Assembly (NCBI GenBank): GCA_949316495.1
Contig: OX439003.1
Span: 39,424,225-39,488,224, forward strand
Reading direction: 5' to 3'
DNA length: 64,000 nucleotides
From: Amphiduros pacificus
Taxonomy: Eukaryota > Annelida > Polychaeta > Phyllodocida > Hesionidae
In this document: piece by piece, positions 36,476 to 49,015 of the stretch
Layout: every line of letters starts with the position of its first letter
How positions within the stretch are numbered: the first letter of the stretch is position 1
Translations under genes and position numbers: made by a program
The notes under the pieces: generated by a model
What the model saw: the letters and a program-made list of their open reading frames with translations, nothing else
Databases searched by the model: none
What the model was told of the DNA's origin: nothing

Positions 36476-38859
36476 TCTCATAAATTTTACATCTTATGCT
36501 GGACAAATGGTTTAATGTATTGCATTTAGATCAGGTTTGTATGGACAAGTTCTGCAACATCTGTTACATTTGTTTGTGATTATATATGCTATTGTTGATG
36601 AGTTTCAATATTTGTAGCTAATATTTTGACATGCTACATTATTTATGCGCAACGTTTATAACATGTAGAATAGACTATATATTTATTACTCTATATTTTA
36701 TCTTTATATTTACTCTTTATGGAGTTAATATTCAATAGTATTTATCATGAAATAAACCATTGCAAATTCAGTATTTTAAATAATTATTGGACATAAACAA
36801 GCATTTGAAAGGCAAGTCATCTGGTTTATTGTTAGGTTACGGAGTTTGTTGATACCCTATAATTTATATTTGGCATTAGATTTATTTTACTTAACATATG
36901 ATGCAAATGACAAAGTATTAAGTCTTCCCGTAATTCCCTTCCTTGCAAAATAGGATCCACTACTTGGAGATAAAAATCGTTTTCTTAAACAGGTAATCTC
37001 ATATAAGATAAGACGATTCTGTTTGAAATCTCCAATTTGAACAAGAATTAGATATTAAGACAACTTAATTCAAATTACAGGGCATCGAGGGCTTCACAAA
37101 AAAACTCACAAAACCTTTTCGCGTGCAAAAATATCAATCATTTATAAATCAGAAAATCTGCGCGAGATTTCATATCGTATCTCAAAGCACCCCTTTGACT
37201 GATGCATCAAAATCAGATGAAGAATTAAATTATTCCCATTCTAAACCGGTCACGACTTTGACTATGTGAGAAGCTGTCTGAACCCATATTGAAGAATATG
37301 GATTGTTTTCATAATACAACATGGCTGACTGTAAAAGGAAATCACGTCCTCCGAGAGATAACGAGATTTCAGATATTTCCTGAAATCCCACACATCAAAC
37401 AAATCCAAATGTCTTGATTATCTTTCATTCCCCTGGTGTCTCCCAAGTCAGGGTCTCATGCTTGCATCAATTAGCATACTCTTTGATTATTCTTCTTAAA
37501 TCTGTTAATTATTCAGGAGCTAGTTTGACAAAACATGTTTGTTTTCAACATGACAACTAGGCAAACCAGCTTCATCAACATGACAAATGAGACTATCACC
37601 AACAGATCTCATATAAAGATTTTTTTGGCTTCCTCAGCTCATTATCTTAGGAATAGAAATATTGTAAATACTTTGGGAGAAGACACAATGTCTTGCCAGC
37701 CCATGGACGTGTCAATTCCCTCCAGGTGATTCTATAATTAAAGAGATACTCTACACCCTGTCTCAATTTGAACGGCCACAACTTGAACGTTTGCGATTTT
37801 TGTTTTAAGCACAATTTTTATTGTTCCTAAGTTCTTGGAAGTTCATGGATCTCAACTTGAAGAGGAACTTTACAATGTCATAATTTGAAAGATTACATTT
37901 TCAGAGGTAAGGACTTTGGAGGGCCATACTATTCTGTCACAATGTTGAGTTTTACAATCCCATATGATTACAAGTTTGAGGAGTTATAGTTTCTTGTCAC
38001 CAAAAGGACAGGTTCATAATTTCCTTTCACAATTGAGAGTTTTAGCAATTTCTTATTGGCAAATCTTAGAAGGCTAAAAATTTCTTTTCACAATCCAAGG
38101 GGAATGTACTAAATGTATACAGCATAAACATTTTTTTAAATCGCTCGTGCCAGCAAGTTTAAAAATTTAAAGCCCAAGTTGATTGTCAGACAATCAATAC
38201 ATATCAGATTTATTACATCCAATTATTCTTTTTACTTGCCATGTGATCCTATTCAAGAGTGCAAATAAAACACATTGTTGTATAATTAGGCATGATGTGA
38301 ACAATATGAGATGCTTTGTCTAGTTGAGCATTAAGCAGACTGATTCTCCCTAAAGACCTGTCAGAATTTTCAATAATTAAAACAATTTGTTGGATGTAAA
38401 TTCTTAGATATGTGATAGGTGGATGTAATTAATACTGATATGCTGTCTGTCTCTCCGTGACAGGTTGGTAAGCTGTGCTTTATAAGTATTTTCAGCTGCA
38501 TTGGCTATATTGATGAGAGTTCATTCTTCATCTTAACTCAAGATCTTTTTCAGAAGAGTCCTTAACATTGCATTAAGAAGAACAAGAGAACCGACTCCAC
38601 ATTTTATTCACAGCCTCTCAGCTAATATTGGCATCTGACTAATTGTTTGAGACCAGCTCATAATAAACTATAAATTAGGACTTTCCATTCAAATCATTGA
38701 CACTCAACATATCTAAATGGAATGCTATATCTATAGCTGTTTTAATATTTATCATACCTGACCTTAATTTATTTTTGGTGTGGATGGGTTTTTAATGTGC
38801 ATTTCAAGGAATGGTGACTCCAAGTTAGGATTTTAATTTGTTCGATATGACACACGGGG

Positions 38860-38990
38860 AAGATTTGTTGGAATATCATGAATTTGGTTTGACTGTTATC
38901 ATCCCTTATGAACATTTATTATGCTATGAGGTTCCATACAGAGGGGGGGCTGAGGCTCAGTCAAGAATTTGGTGTGACACAGAATATCAA
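38860..38990. repeat. dispersed repeat, copy 1
   Basis: Text from GGAATATCATGAATTTGG to GCTCAGTCAAGAATTTGG aligns, with gaps, to 48255-48360 (ACTGT.ACCATCCCTT, TGCTGTGAGG, CCCAGTCAAGG). Family unknown. Confidence 0.5.
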
Positions 38991-39084
38991 CCACAAAGCA
39001 AGGAAGAGTGCAGGTCCACACATTATTTAGAAGTAATAGACACAATACTCCAGTATAAGTTTAGCAAGGTTACATTATAAAACC

Positions 39085-39180
39085 AGCTGGTAACATTGTC
39101 AGGATAAATGGTAATATTGTCAAGATAAATGGTAACGTTATCAAGATAAATGGTAACAGTATCAATGCAAACGGATTAAT
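39085..39180. repeat. 23-bp tandem repeat, about 4 units
   Basis: The unit is GGTAACATTGTCAAGATAAAT with small changes, repeated head to tail. Confidence 0.85.
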
Positions 39181-40354
39181 CTAATGATAGTGGCATTAAT
39201 ACTGATGGGTAAGCAGTGTTCAATGTGGAGCATTCGCCAGTGTTTCTAACGTTAAATACCCTGAAGCGATTTTATTGTGAAAGAAATGACATTTGTGTGA
39301 TATATGCATCAAAGATATAAACATGTATATATATATCTAATCTAGGCAGTGGAGGTAGCATGTGTGGTTTTAAATATCGTAAAACCTCTACAATAAGGCG
39401 GAACATCTTTAGAATGTCAAAAGTTAAATTGAAGATCATATTTCATTCGGTGTTTTTCCCTTAAGCCAACATACCTGACAAAAAGAGGAAAGTCTCAGGT
39501 AAGGGTACCGTAGTCAGAGATTAAAAATATGAGCTGGCGTCCTGCTGGGAACACTTGCTTACTGAGATTAGTACTCAGATTAGTGGGGTGTGTCGTCACT
39601 TTCACATGTCAAAAATAGTGGGCAAATCACTGTACACACATCTGATCATTATTACTACACATGTTTCTTAATTCAAATTCTGGTTTTATTTGACGATTAA
39701 AATAATGATTGCAATATTTGAATTTATTTCAAATATAGAAATTATAATTCTATATTGTTAGTAGTGTTTAAACAACTATGAAACTAGAGAACTATTTTAG
39801 AGGTATCGACACCATTTCCAAGAGGTGATCTTTGCACATATGAGTAAATGCATTGTTGGTTGATATCACTGGACAACAGAGAAATGCACATACAGGTGGC
39901 ATGTGACCTGTTGATTTCCATCCTGTCAGTGACTGATATGGTCAAATATTGACAACTACACATTTTGAAGATCTTGAAAATTGTTTGGAATATATAATAT
40001 ACCAATCTGATTGAATGAATGCATTTAAGAATGAGCATTGTTTGCAGGTATGTTTTAAGTGTTAATGAATTGTAACAACACCTTAGATAGGTACAGTCCA
40101 TGTTTATTTTTAAATGTGGATCCAGGCGAAATTTTGAGTGAGCAATCCTGCCATGAGAAAAGGTCAAAGCATATCATCAGACCTGTGAGACACATAATAA
40201 TGCTGAAACATTGGGAACTATTGCATCGCACTGGATTTATTCAGAGATGCTCAAGGTTGGCATCTTGATCAACTTACTCGAAGTTTAAAGTCTATAATAA
40301 ATTCTTGAAATTGGATCCTTGTTATAATTCGTTTTTTTTTCTAAACTGAAATAA
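39181..40354. other. gene-free AT-rich stretch
   Basis: A minus-strand frame of 127 codons at 39784-40167 shows no domain. Nothing else is seen. Confidence 0.4.
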
Positions 40355-40759
40355 AATTGGAATATGAAGATTTCATATTTGTTTTCTGCATATAATTACT
40401 ATTTTTTATATTTTCTATGTTGGCAAAAAACACATTCAATTCTATATGTTCTGACATGCATATTGCTCAAATATTACCCCAGTATGAAGATTTTATATTT
40501 GTTCACTATATAAAGTCAGTATTATTTATATTGTCTATCTTTGCAAAATAAAATAATAAAAATTATATTCTTCTGATATGCAAATTGCTCAATAAGAACT
40601 CCAATATAAAGATTTCATTTTTGGGGGGTATCAAATCATTTCTATTATTTTATATTCTTCTGCATTTGCAATAGACAAATCAATTTATGTTTCCTGAAGT
40701 ACATATCAAACAGAACCCCAATATTAAGATTTCACCTTCAGCATGAAAATAATACTTTT

Positions 40760-40830
40760 CCCAACCAGGATTCGAACCCTGGACCTTTAGCATAGAAGAC
40801 AGACATCTTAACCACTGAGCCATGTATCAC
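40760..40830 (-). mobile_element. tRNA-like SINE head 1 of the array
   Basis: On the minus strand it has A box TGGCTCAGTGGTTAAG and B box GGGTTCGAATCC, with a perfect T-arm stem (CCAGG/CCTGG). No acceptor stem closes, so it is not a functional tRNA gene. Confidence 0.8.
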
Positions 40831-41179
40831 CCTGTATCAGTACTGTTGAAAACTTGGAGTTACAGCATTGTATGAAAATTGAAATTGTTCCATTTCTTTC
40901 CTAATAAAGACATTTTATTTTATTTTTTTGTATTTTCTCCATTTGCCAAAAATGATAAATTAAACAAAGAAAAAACAAAAGAAAAAATACATTTTATGTG
41001 TTCTGACTTTCATTCTGCTCTAAAAAGACCCCAACATGAAGATTTCACCTTTGAAGATTTCACCTTTGTTTATTGTATCGTCATTATTTTTTATAATTTC
41101 TATCATGTTTCAATTCTATATGTTCTGATGTGCAAAATGAAGATTTCAGTTTCAGCATGAATAAAAAAAAATATTTTGT

Positions 41180-41250
41180 TCCCGGTGGGAATCGAACCCC
41201 AGACCTTTAGCATGGGAGACAGATGTCTTACCCACTGAGCCATGTTGATT
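41180..41250 (-). mobile_element. tRNA-like SINE head 2 of the array
   Basis: On the minus strand it has A box TGGCTCAGTGGGTAAG and B box GGGGTTCGATTCC. It is closely similar to the head at 40760-40830, including the CTAAAGGTC link between the boxes. Confidence 0.8.
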
Positions 41251-44200
41251 AGTATGATTTGACCTTCTCACTGGTAAATCACACAAATAGTCAACATCTT
41301 TATCACTTGATCAAGTTATTTTTATAAAGGGATATTCCGTTATTTCACACAACAGCCTAAATTAAATTTGTAGAGTAAAATTTTCCAAAAATATGTTTGT
41401 CTAAGATGATATCAATAGTAATGCAAATCGATAAAAAGAAACAGATATCTATAACTCATCTCTCATTTAAATCTAACCATTTTCTAGTTGCTTCTCTGTA
41501 GGTAGGTATATAAGGTTAGCATGTTATGATTTATATTGAATTTGAGGTGTGTCATATAATGTCCATACACATTTTATACATTTAACTCGAACACATAAAA
41601 CAGAGAATTGAAATTAGCCAAAGAAAATCAGTTACTGGAGTGGTGCATATTTTTCTGGAGAAGTCATATGGAAAGTAGTCCGGTAGGATGTTAATTTCAT
41701 AGGGAGTTAATGTGTTAATATGTACTCAATGAGTTCACTCATAACAGAAATCAAGATGGCCGAATGTTGGTTGAGAAAGTGCTTGATTTCTCTTAAGGGG
41801 AGTACACGTCATGTGTTGAATCACATGGTAAATCACAATGATATATGAATTAAAATATATATCAATATAAATTGTCTGTAGAAGTTTCATTGGACTGTAT
41901 TGGAAGATGTAAGAACTAAACAAACATGATGCATTAAATGGTTTATGTCATATGATAGCAAAGATTCAGGTGGTATGTGGACTACCTATTTAGTCAAGAT
42001 GGTATTGATAAATAGTTATATCATTATTCCATCATACTGGAAAATGAACGCAGGGACAAGGAGTTATTTTGATCATATAAATAACAGGACAATTTGACTA
42101 TACTTCCAGCATTTAGTTCTATGCTTAGGAAGCATTCAGAAATGAATTAGGATCAATCACACCACAACATGGGCGAAGCAGTTTAATTTTTCAAGTAACA
42201 TTTTACAAGTTATTTCTTAAAGTGAATAAATAAGCTAATACATGATTTTCCATAACATTTGCAATTCAATATTTATTGATAGGTTTTGATGATTTAATGT
42301 TAATATTTTACCTCCAAAATGAAACACATTTCAATCATTCAGGAAATGTAGAAAAAAGATCTTTAATGAAATGAGTGAGCATGCAAAATTGGAAAAACTA
42401 ATTAATCATTTACTGTCATCTGGCGAAGAAGATGTCATAATGATTGTTATTCTTCGTAAAAAATGAACTCCAGAAAATATCATGTATGCTTGAAGTACTA
42501 ATCTATAGGAGTACTAATATATATTTAGCAGTACACTAATAGGTAGCATTACTAATACATGTACTAATATATAAAAACAGATATTGTCAGTCTCTTTGAT
42601 ATGTTCGTGTTGTATATCTAATGTGAAAGTTATGTATTGCATGTGTACCACAGGTGGGCGGCAGCGAATTTTTTTAATCTTATATGCGTTTTCTGAAAGA
42701 AAGACTGATGGCAGTGGGATTCGAACCCGTCCCCAAAGCAAATATGCTGTATGCTCTACAAAGACACAGATTCAATGCACTGCCAATCGCGTTAGTGGGC
42801 CGGTCACATCTGAGTGGTATATGACACGAAACCATTGGACTCTTGTCACGTGACGTGCTCATCAATTCAATGTAGGTAATATAAATAAGCAGTCAAATGG
42901 CCATGCAATATTGACAAATCAAAGAGTAAGTTTATATTGAGTTTGTCTTTTCAAGGTATCCAAGGGGAGGGATCTCCTTTGTGGGTTTGATGTGATCAAT
43001 CAAAGCGACACATGTGAACTGACCAGTGAGTTTCTCACAGCACAAGCTACCATTGATCCTGGGTATCTGTGTCTGGCCCCCAGCAACCCCCACCACACGC
43101 TCACCCACCCCCCATCTGTCTGCCCTGTGCTGGTCCTCGTCCTTCTTATCAAGCCCCCTCTCTATATACACCACCTCTGCTTGCTCGCCTCTGCCGTTGT
43201 TTATTTCCTTTGCTCCTTGGTTGCAAATCTGCTCAACTCATCTGCTCATCTCTTCCGCCCGGAAGTTGAGAAGCGCCATCAGAGGACACAGCCCCAAACA
43301 TCTTTTCCTTGTTCAGGTCTTTATATCTCTATTCAATTGAATTTTTTGTAATCTGTCAATATATACCGTTTCCAAAAGGCTTTTTGGCCAAATTCCCATT
43401 GGGGATTTGTTGGCTGTGAACACGGCATCCAAAGCAAGGGGATCGATGATGGTTATGCGGATGTTTTCTGTCCCCAGGAATCAAACTGAGGGTGAAAAGA
43501 GCAATTTTGTGCAATAGAGTCCTTAAGAAATACCGGATCGATCTCCCACTGAGCGATGATAGGGGATTAGAACTTAGACGTGCTGCCAAAATCGCGTGCA
43601 ATCAAATCTGGCAGTACCTTGGGGGACAATGGGCAGGCTTCCGCCAGAATACTCCAACCAAACAATCCGTGTGAGCAATTTCTCAAGGGGACATATTTCA
43701 CACTGTCGCGTCTCGGTGGTGACCTCGTCAAATTGAAACATCTTTGATTTGTTCCACTGTCGCCGACATCAGAGTGAGATTGCAGCCAGCAGATGGCGCT
43801 ACCACAGGGAGAAGATAACAATTAATTTGCATATTTCTGTCAGTACAGCCCTTTTTTGCATTTAGCCTTTCATGAATTCTGGTTTCTTTGGAGACTTCTT
43901 CGCTTGTCCTGCCTGCATGTAAGTAAGTGATTAATTCTGGAATATAAAAGGTCACATTTTCAATCACCATTCTTCACCATATATAGGTTCGTAGTTTGAA
44001 CTTGTATTCTTCACACTACTTTTTTTCCAAGAACGAAGAAAGATAAAACAAAATTGAGGCCATATTTTGTAGTGTTGCGTTTTGAAGGTGACCCTTTATG
44101 ACCAATTTGTCTCATTTCCATAAACAATTTTGTTGCTTAATTTAAATGCTAATTGCAAAATTCTGTCAGTCGCCATTGAATTCAACATTAATCCAATTAA

Positions 44201-46984
44201 AACTTTCTTGACTTACTTCCCAAATGTAAAAATCAACACAATGCAGTCACATGACTTCGCAACCCCTACCACGTGACCTTTATTGGTCATAGATGAGATA
44301 ACCTTTACATTATTTCAGCATTCATCAAAACTGATTATCTTGTGACATTAGTCCAATTTTCTCACTTATCTTTTAAAAGATAATCTTACATTTGCATTTC
44401 TCGAAGATGGAAAGGATGATAGGAACAGCAGACTGTGAAACAATCTGTGGTTATAATGGGGATTGTTGGGGCAATTATTTTGCAGGTGGCTGTAGAAAGA
44501 GTAATAAATTTAGGCAAATTTCAATAAAATTAGTGGTAATACTATATGTGTTATAAATGTATGTGTTTGAAGATTATATTTTAATGTATCTGTTTAATAT
44601 TAACCTAGATATGTATCAAATACAGATTTATCTATCATACTATTTTATAAATCAAAATGGTAAATGCCAGCAGTGTGAGATAGATGATGGGCCCCCTGAA
44701 AGCATTTGTGTGACCTCTTTTTGTGGGTATCACTATTGAAAACACAATATATTGCAGAGGATGAACTGCGCATACACCCCTCCCTTTCAACCAGACCCCA
44801 TATATCCAGGGAGGCTTTTTGTCAACCATGCTGATAATGTGGCAGAAAAATGACGGGGAATCGGGGCAAATTGACGAGAAATCACAGTCCTGATGGCCCA
44901 TCTATGGTGCAATAATAAACATGGCTTCCAAGGGCATGTACCCTCTAAACCTCCACGCTAAATTCAAAATGGGAAGTAAAGATTTTGTTCTACTCCTCTC
45001 GGTTACATAATAGCACTGTAAACTGGCGGCTGTGCTTGCTGGAATTGCCTCAGCATTCGGTCGAATCAGTTCAATGCCGTTTTCATTAAGCGTGGATGAA
45101 AATATTATTCATGTGATTTGGAAGATGATTTGCTTTAGAGGCAATTGTCAAGGCATTTGTTGAATTGCCCTAGAAAGGCAACAAGAGAAATTTCCATTTG
45201 GGCAATGTAAAATAGAGAGAAATTGGAAATCGCTTTTTCGCCTGGAAATTCTTTCACGAGAAATATTTGGGGTTGCCATTTTATTGCTTTTCCCGGCAAA
45301 CAAAGCGATTGCTTTGCAATTGTTCCATATAATGAGAAACTAAAACTATTTCTGAATTCAATCTGAAACAAGTTCCTCCTATTCGTTATCTCAAAGATCG
45401 AAATGCAGTTATGGCTTACATGGACAAGGCAATCATTTGTATATTAATGGACTAGGATCTAATTTAAAAATATTATCATAATGAATATCGTACCAAAAAA
45501 AAGCTAATTCATTTCTTTTATTGCTTAAATACAAACTAGGTAGTATCTCAACAATGAAATACTCACAATTTGTAAAATATCTCATTACTATGAATATTTT
45601 TTCGTAGTATTCGATGCTTAATTGACTTTCATGTGTTTTTCTTTGGTTTACTAAGTCATATACTGTGTCACCCTCTATCGGTGGCAGTGATGTTGCACTG
45701 GTTGATCGTACTCTTTGTGTTCAATACTCTCGCATTTTCACGTGCAGAGAGCGAGAACGTAAATCTGCGCGTGACGTGATATGACATGACGTGATGAGAC
45801 GTGGCGTGCTCCTGGAACTCATCATATGCCATGGACTGTGATCTGTAACATGTTAAAGTGCCTTTTTTATTTCCATTTTAATTAGTCAAATATTCAGTCA
45901 TGATTTGTCAATTTCATTGTAGAGGCAACCCATTTCTGTATTAGGAGTGAAACTCATTGAATGGGCAATTATGTGATTTTTGTTCACAGTGTAGTAATAA
46001 TTTGTGTTTCAAACCTCACTTCAGGGATAACATGCGACGCCAAGGAAGATTAAAATTTACTTCAGAAAGAGTTATCTGTCATCGAGACACAATGCCCCAT
46101 TCTTTTCAAGGAAAAACTGGATCTTTTGCTTTACCGTATATCTAAGGGATAATATATAAAAAGCTTATGTCTTACCAGGGTTCTTATTTGTCTTGCTTAG
46201 CAGCGTTAGCGTTATCTGGTGTTATTCTGCTGGAACTACTTTTTTTAAATGCTTATAAAAACATTTTCAAGTAATAATCTGTGTTTCACCACAAATCTGA
46301 AAGTAAATAATAATAGTTCCTTTTTTTCGTGTGTATAAGATATGTATACACCATTAATAGATACTTCAATATGCCATGATAAGGAGTCATAATGTTGTAC
46401 TTTCTATATATATATATATATTATCGATTTTATTTCTCATTTCACCATTTGTTATTAGCATGGAGACACAAACATCAATGTATATATTGTATTTTTCTAC
46501 ATTTTTAATTATCATCATATCTCTTAATTGAAGAATTTATATTTAAAAAAATAATTAAATTTGTTTGGATTATAAATCATTTTTTTTACCGCAAGTCAAA
46601 GTTGTGCTTCCCATGACGTTCATATATTTTGTCTATTTCTGTACCTGTCACCAGGGGGTGTGCATCTTTAAATGAAATGGCCTTTTTGAGTCTTCATAAT
46701 AATTTTATCGATAAAAAAAGGATATGTTATCAGTGTTTGCTTTGAATAAATATGATATTCTTAGCCTAAAAAATATGGTTTGTGATTTCTTAATAGTGAT
46801 ACAAAGGTAACGGCAGGACAAAAACTGCCCTTTTCCTAATTTGATAATGAAGTGATTGCGTTATATTTCCGGTTAAAAAATATCAGCAGTACACATATGA
46901 ATGAACAGATGGAGATTTTAGTCTATATTTGGACTATGAATCCTGAACCAATTTAAGAATATTTAATGAAATGTGAAAGTATTC
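41251..46984. other. gene-free stretch with regulatory-looking islands
   Basis: No supported gene is seen. The block at 43068-43330 is strongly pyrimidine-rich. At 43430-43835 lies a CpG-bearing block with ACATCTTTGAT (TCF-like), CAGCAGATGGCGCTACC and ATTTGCAT at 43825-43832. Two further blocks, 44230-44400 and 45000-45400, hold CCACGTGACC, AACAAAG and ATTCATGTGATTT. These motif matches are weak by themselves. Confidence 0.4.
42705..42801 (-). mobile_element. tRNA-like SINE head, separate type
   Basis: On the minus strand a B box, GGGTTCGAATCCCACTGCC, is clear. The A box (about AACGCGATTGGCAG) is weak. It differs from the heads at 40760 and 41180 outside the B box. Confidence 0.6.
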
Positions 46985-47210
46985 TGATCCCCTTAAAGAC
47001 TGAGCTGTAGAAAAAATGACATCAGAACATATTGAATTAAATTATTTTTTTGCAAACGTAAAAAATATTAAGAAAAATGACTTTATACAATCTTCATTTT
47101 GGGCTTCTATTGAGCTATATGCACATCAGAATATATAGAATTGATTTGTTTTTTTTGCACAAGTAGAATATGTAAGATGAAATCTTCAGATTGGGGTTCA
47201 ATTTTGACTG
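46985..47210 (+). repeat. two monomers of the 120-bp family, reversed
   Basis: In reverse complement the text reads CCCAATCTGAAGATTTCAT, then CAATTCTATATATTCTGATG and TAGCTCAATAGAAG. That is the same order as in 40355-41150. The monomers are in opposite orientation to that array and have no tRNA head. Confidence 0.7.
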
Positions 47211-48254
47211 TACTATTTCAATGTCTGATTTGGATTTGTTTTCAACGCCATTTGAAGTTGCCGGGGTGTGAAAGCCCAGTATGCATTGGTATGTGAGAAA
47301 GTGCCCGTTCGACTGACCCCTGCTCTTGAAACCCTCCAATTTGGAAGACAGTCAGACAGTGGGCGGCACTTTTCTTCATCGTGCAGCAGAGATGAGCACG
47401 CAACTCACAGCACTTCCGGTGATTATGCGCAGTGAGGTGAGCAGACTGGCTGGTAGGCCCAGCTGTGTCCACATGCTTACACTGAGTTCACCTGACATCT
47501 CAAAATATATATAATCATAATAGATAAAAAAAATGTCACAACCTCAGATTTTAGTAACACCTCAAATACAAGTCAACAATCATGTAGCATTTTGTTTCTT
47601 TTCAGGTAACTTCGGATATTTGATTAGTCATTGTAGTCCTTTTCAGCCGGAGGTGTTATTCATTGATTTAGAATTGTTTTTCGTAATAACCATCATCTTC
47701 ATGTGTGTTTTCTCTTTCTCTTTCCTCCAGGATAAAGTCCCTTTGTGATCTGAAACTATTATTTTATTTTTAGAAGATTTCATGATCAGAGCATTTATTT
47801 GGACTTTGTAAATCGAAAGAAGAGAATTGTCTGATAGATAACTGGTTTTAGCGAGAAGATTTCTTGCCCTGACCTTACATGAAGAATGGGAACCAGCGTA
47901 AAAATATTAGTTGACCACTGTGCGTTCCATGCTGACACCCTATCGCTTCCTCACATTGTACAGATGAGGTGGTTAGGTTCCCTTGGACTGGTTCCCTCAC
48001 GGTGCGTGTATATATTCCCACTCTTATAAGGTGTGTAGTGATGAAGTATTCCTCACCATTTTTGATCTATGGGCGATGCTCAGCAAAGGCACCACTGGGA
48101 CGTATACTAATGGGTCATCTGGGCTCTGCCACATGATTGTTTTATATTTTCAGACAGTAGATGTCCGAGAAGACAAGAAACGGCCTATGCTGCAAAATTA
48201 TGGTGAAACTTGTACATGCAGCAATACACGCATATGATATCAGACATTTTACAT

Positions 48255-48360
48255 TTATCAAAATGGAAGGATATTCATTGACTGTCACCATCCCTTTTTA
48301 TGCTGTGAGGGTCCATAAAAGCGCGAGGAAGGGGCCTGAAACCCAGTCAAGGGAGTTCAT
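48255..48360. repeat. dispersed repeat, copy 2
   Basis: Diverged partner of 38860-38990, in the same orientation. No termini can be defined from two copies. Confidence 0.5.
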
Positions 48361-48898
48361 TGAAATATAATATTTCAATCATCAATTTATACCAATGTAA
48401 TTATAAGATAAAAGATGTGGTGATCATTGGTTGTTCTTATCAGATAACAAGGACCAAATACACATGTATATACACGAAATAAGATGTAAATCATGCTTTA
48501 TTTGATGACAAACGGTATTGTAAGTGCTTTATCGCAAAATTAATGAGGGCTGTGTACTCCAGTAGATCTAAATCTGTTTATGTAGTTATTTTTGTCTGAG
48601 TACGATAAGCCTCTTTTGTGGTTAGAAGGTCCATGATGCACATTGAACATAATAGATATTTAGTTTTTGTTGATTTGATATCATAAGATTGTACGCCATT
48701 GACTTCCTATATAAAGCAATAACAAAAAAAAGAGTAAAAAACACACGAAATATTTACCCTACGCTTAGATATTTACAGAAATAATTCTTTCAAACAGGCG
48801 TCTTTCTCCACTTGATGAAGTATAATGAATGCAATTAACTAAATCGAATGCAATATATTGAATTCTGTGTAATAGACTAAAGTGATTCAATATTTAAT

Positions 48899-49015
48899 AA
48901 GTGGGTGCAATACAATAAGGTGGATGCAATACAATGAGGTGGATGCAATACCATGAAGTGGATGCAATACAATGAAGTGAGTGCAATAGAATGAGGTAGA
49001 TTCAAGACAATAAAG
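48899..49015. repeat. 20-bp minisatellite, about 6 units
   Basis: The unit is AGGTGGATGCAATACAATG with small changes (about 20 bp). The units decay toward the right. Confidence 0.88.

Larger units (their letters stand above)
33193..39084. other. gene-free stretch with several inverted repeats
   Basis: No supported gene is seen. An 87-codon frame at 33200-33463 directly follows the hairpins and is GC-richer than average, but has no recognised relative. GCGCCACCTGGTG lies at about 33969-33981. The inverted repeats at 35265 and 36414 are listed separately. Confidence 0.4.
40355..41250 (-). repeat. array of about 120-bp monomers with two embedded tRNA-like heads
   Basis: The mark A(A/G)TAT(G/A)AAGATTT recurs at 40361, 40481, 40603 and 40720, spacing 117-122 bp. 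It recurs again near 41033 and 41140. Between marks lies shared text such as TATGTTCTGACATGCAT and ATTGCTCAA. Minus-strand tRNA-like heads end the blocks at about 40760-40830 and 41180-41250, each joined through TTCAGCATGA. The head-to-head spacing is about 420 bp. It reads as a SINE whose body has multiplied, or a satellite that captured SINE heads. Confidence 0.75.

Noticed and set aside
40760-41250. tRNA genes on the minus strand
   Set aside because: A and B boxes and one T-arm are good, but no acceptor stem closes and the D-arm mispairs. They are SINE heads.
43026-43351. Plus-strand frames of 104-119 codons
   Set aside because: They arise from a pyrimidine-rich tract that lacks stops. 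The overlapping frames are equally open and no splice context fits.
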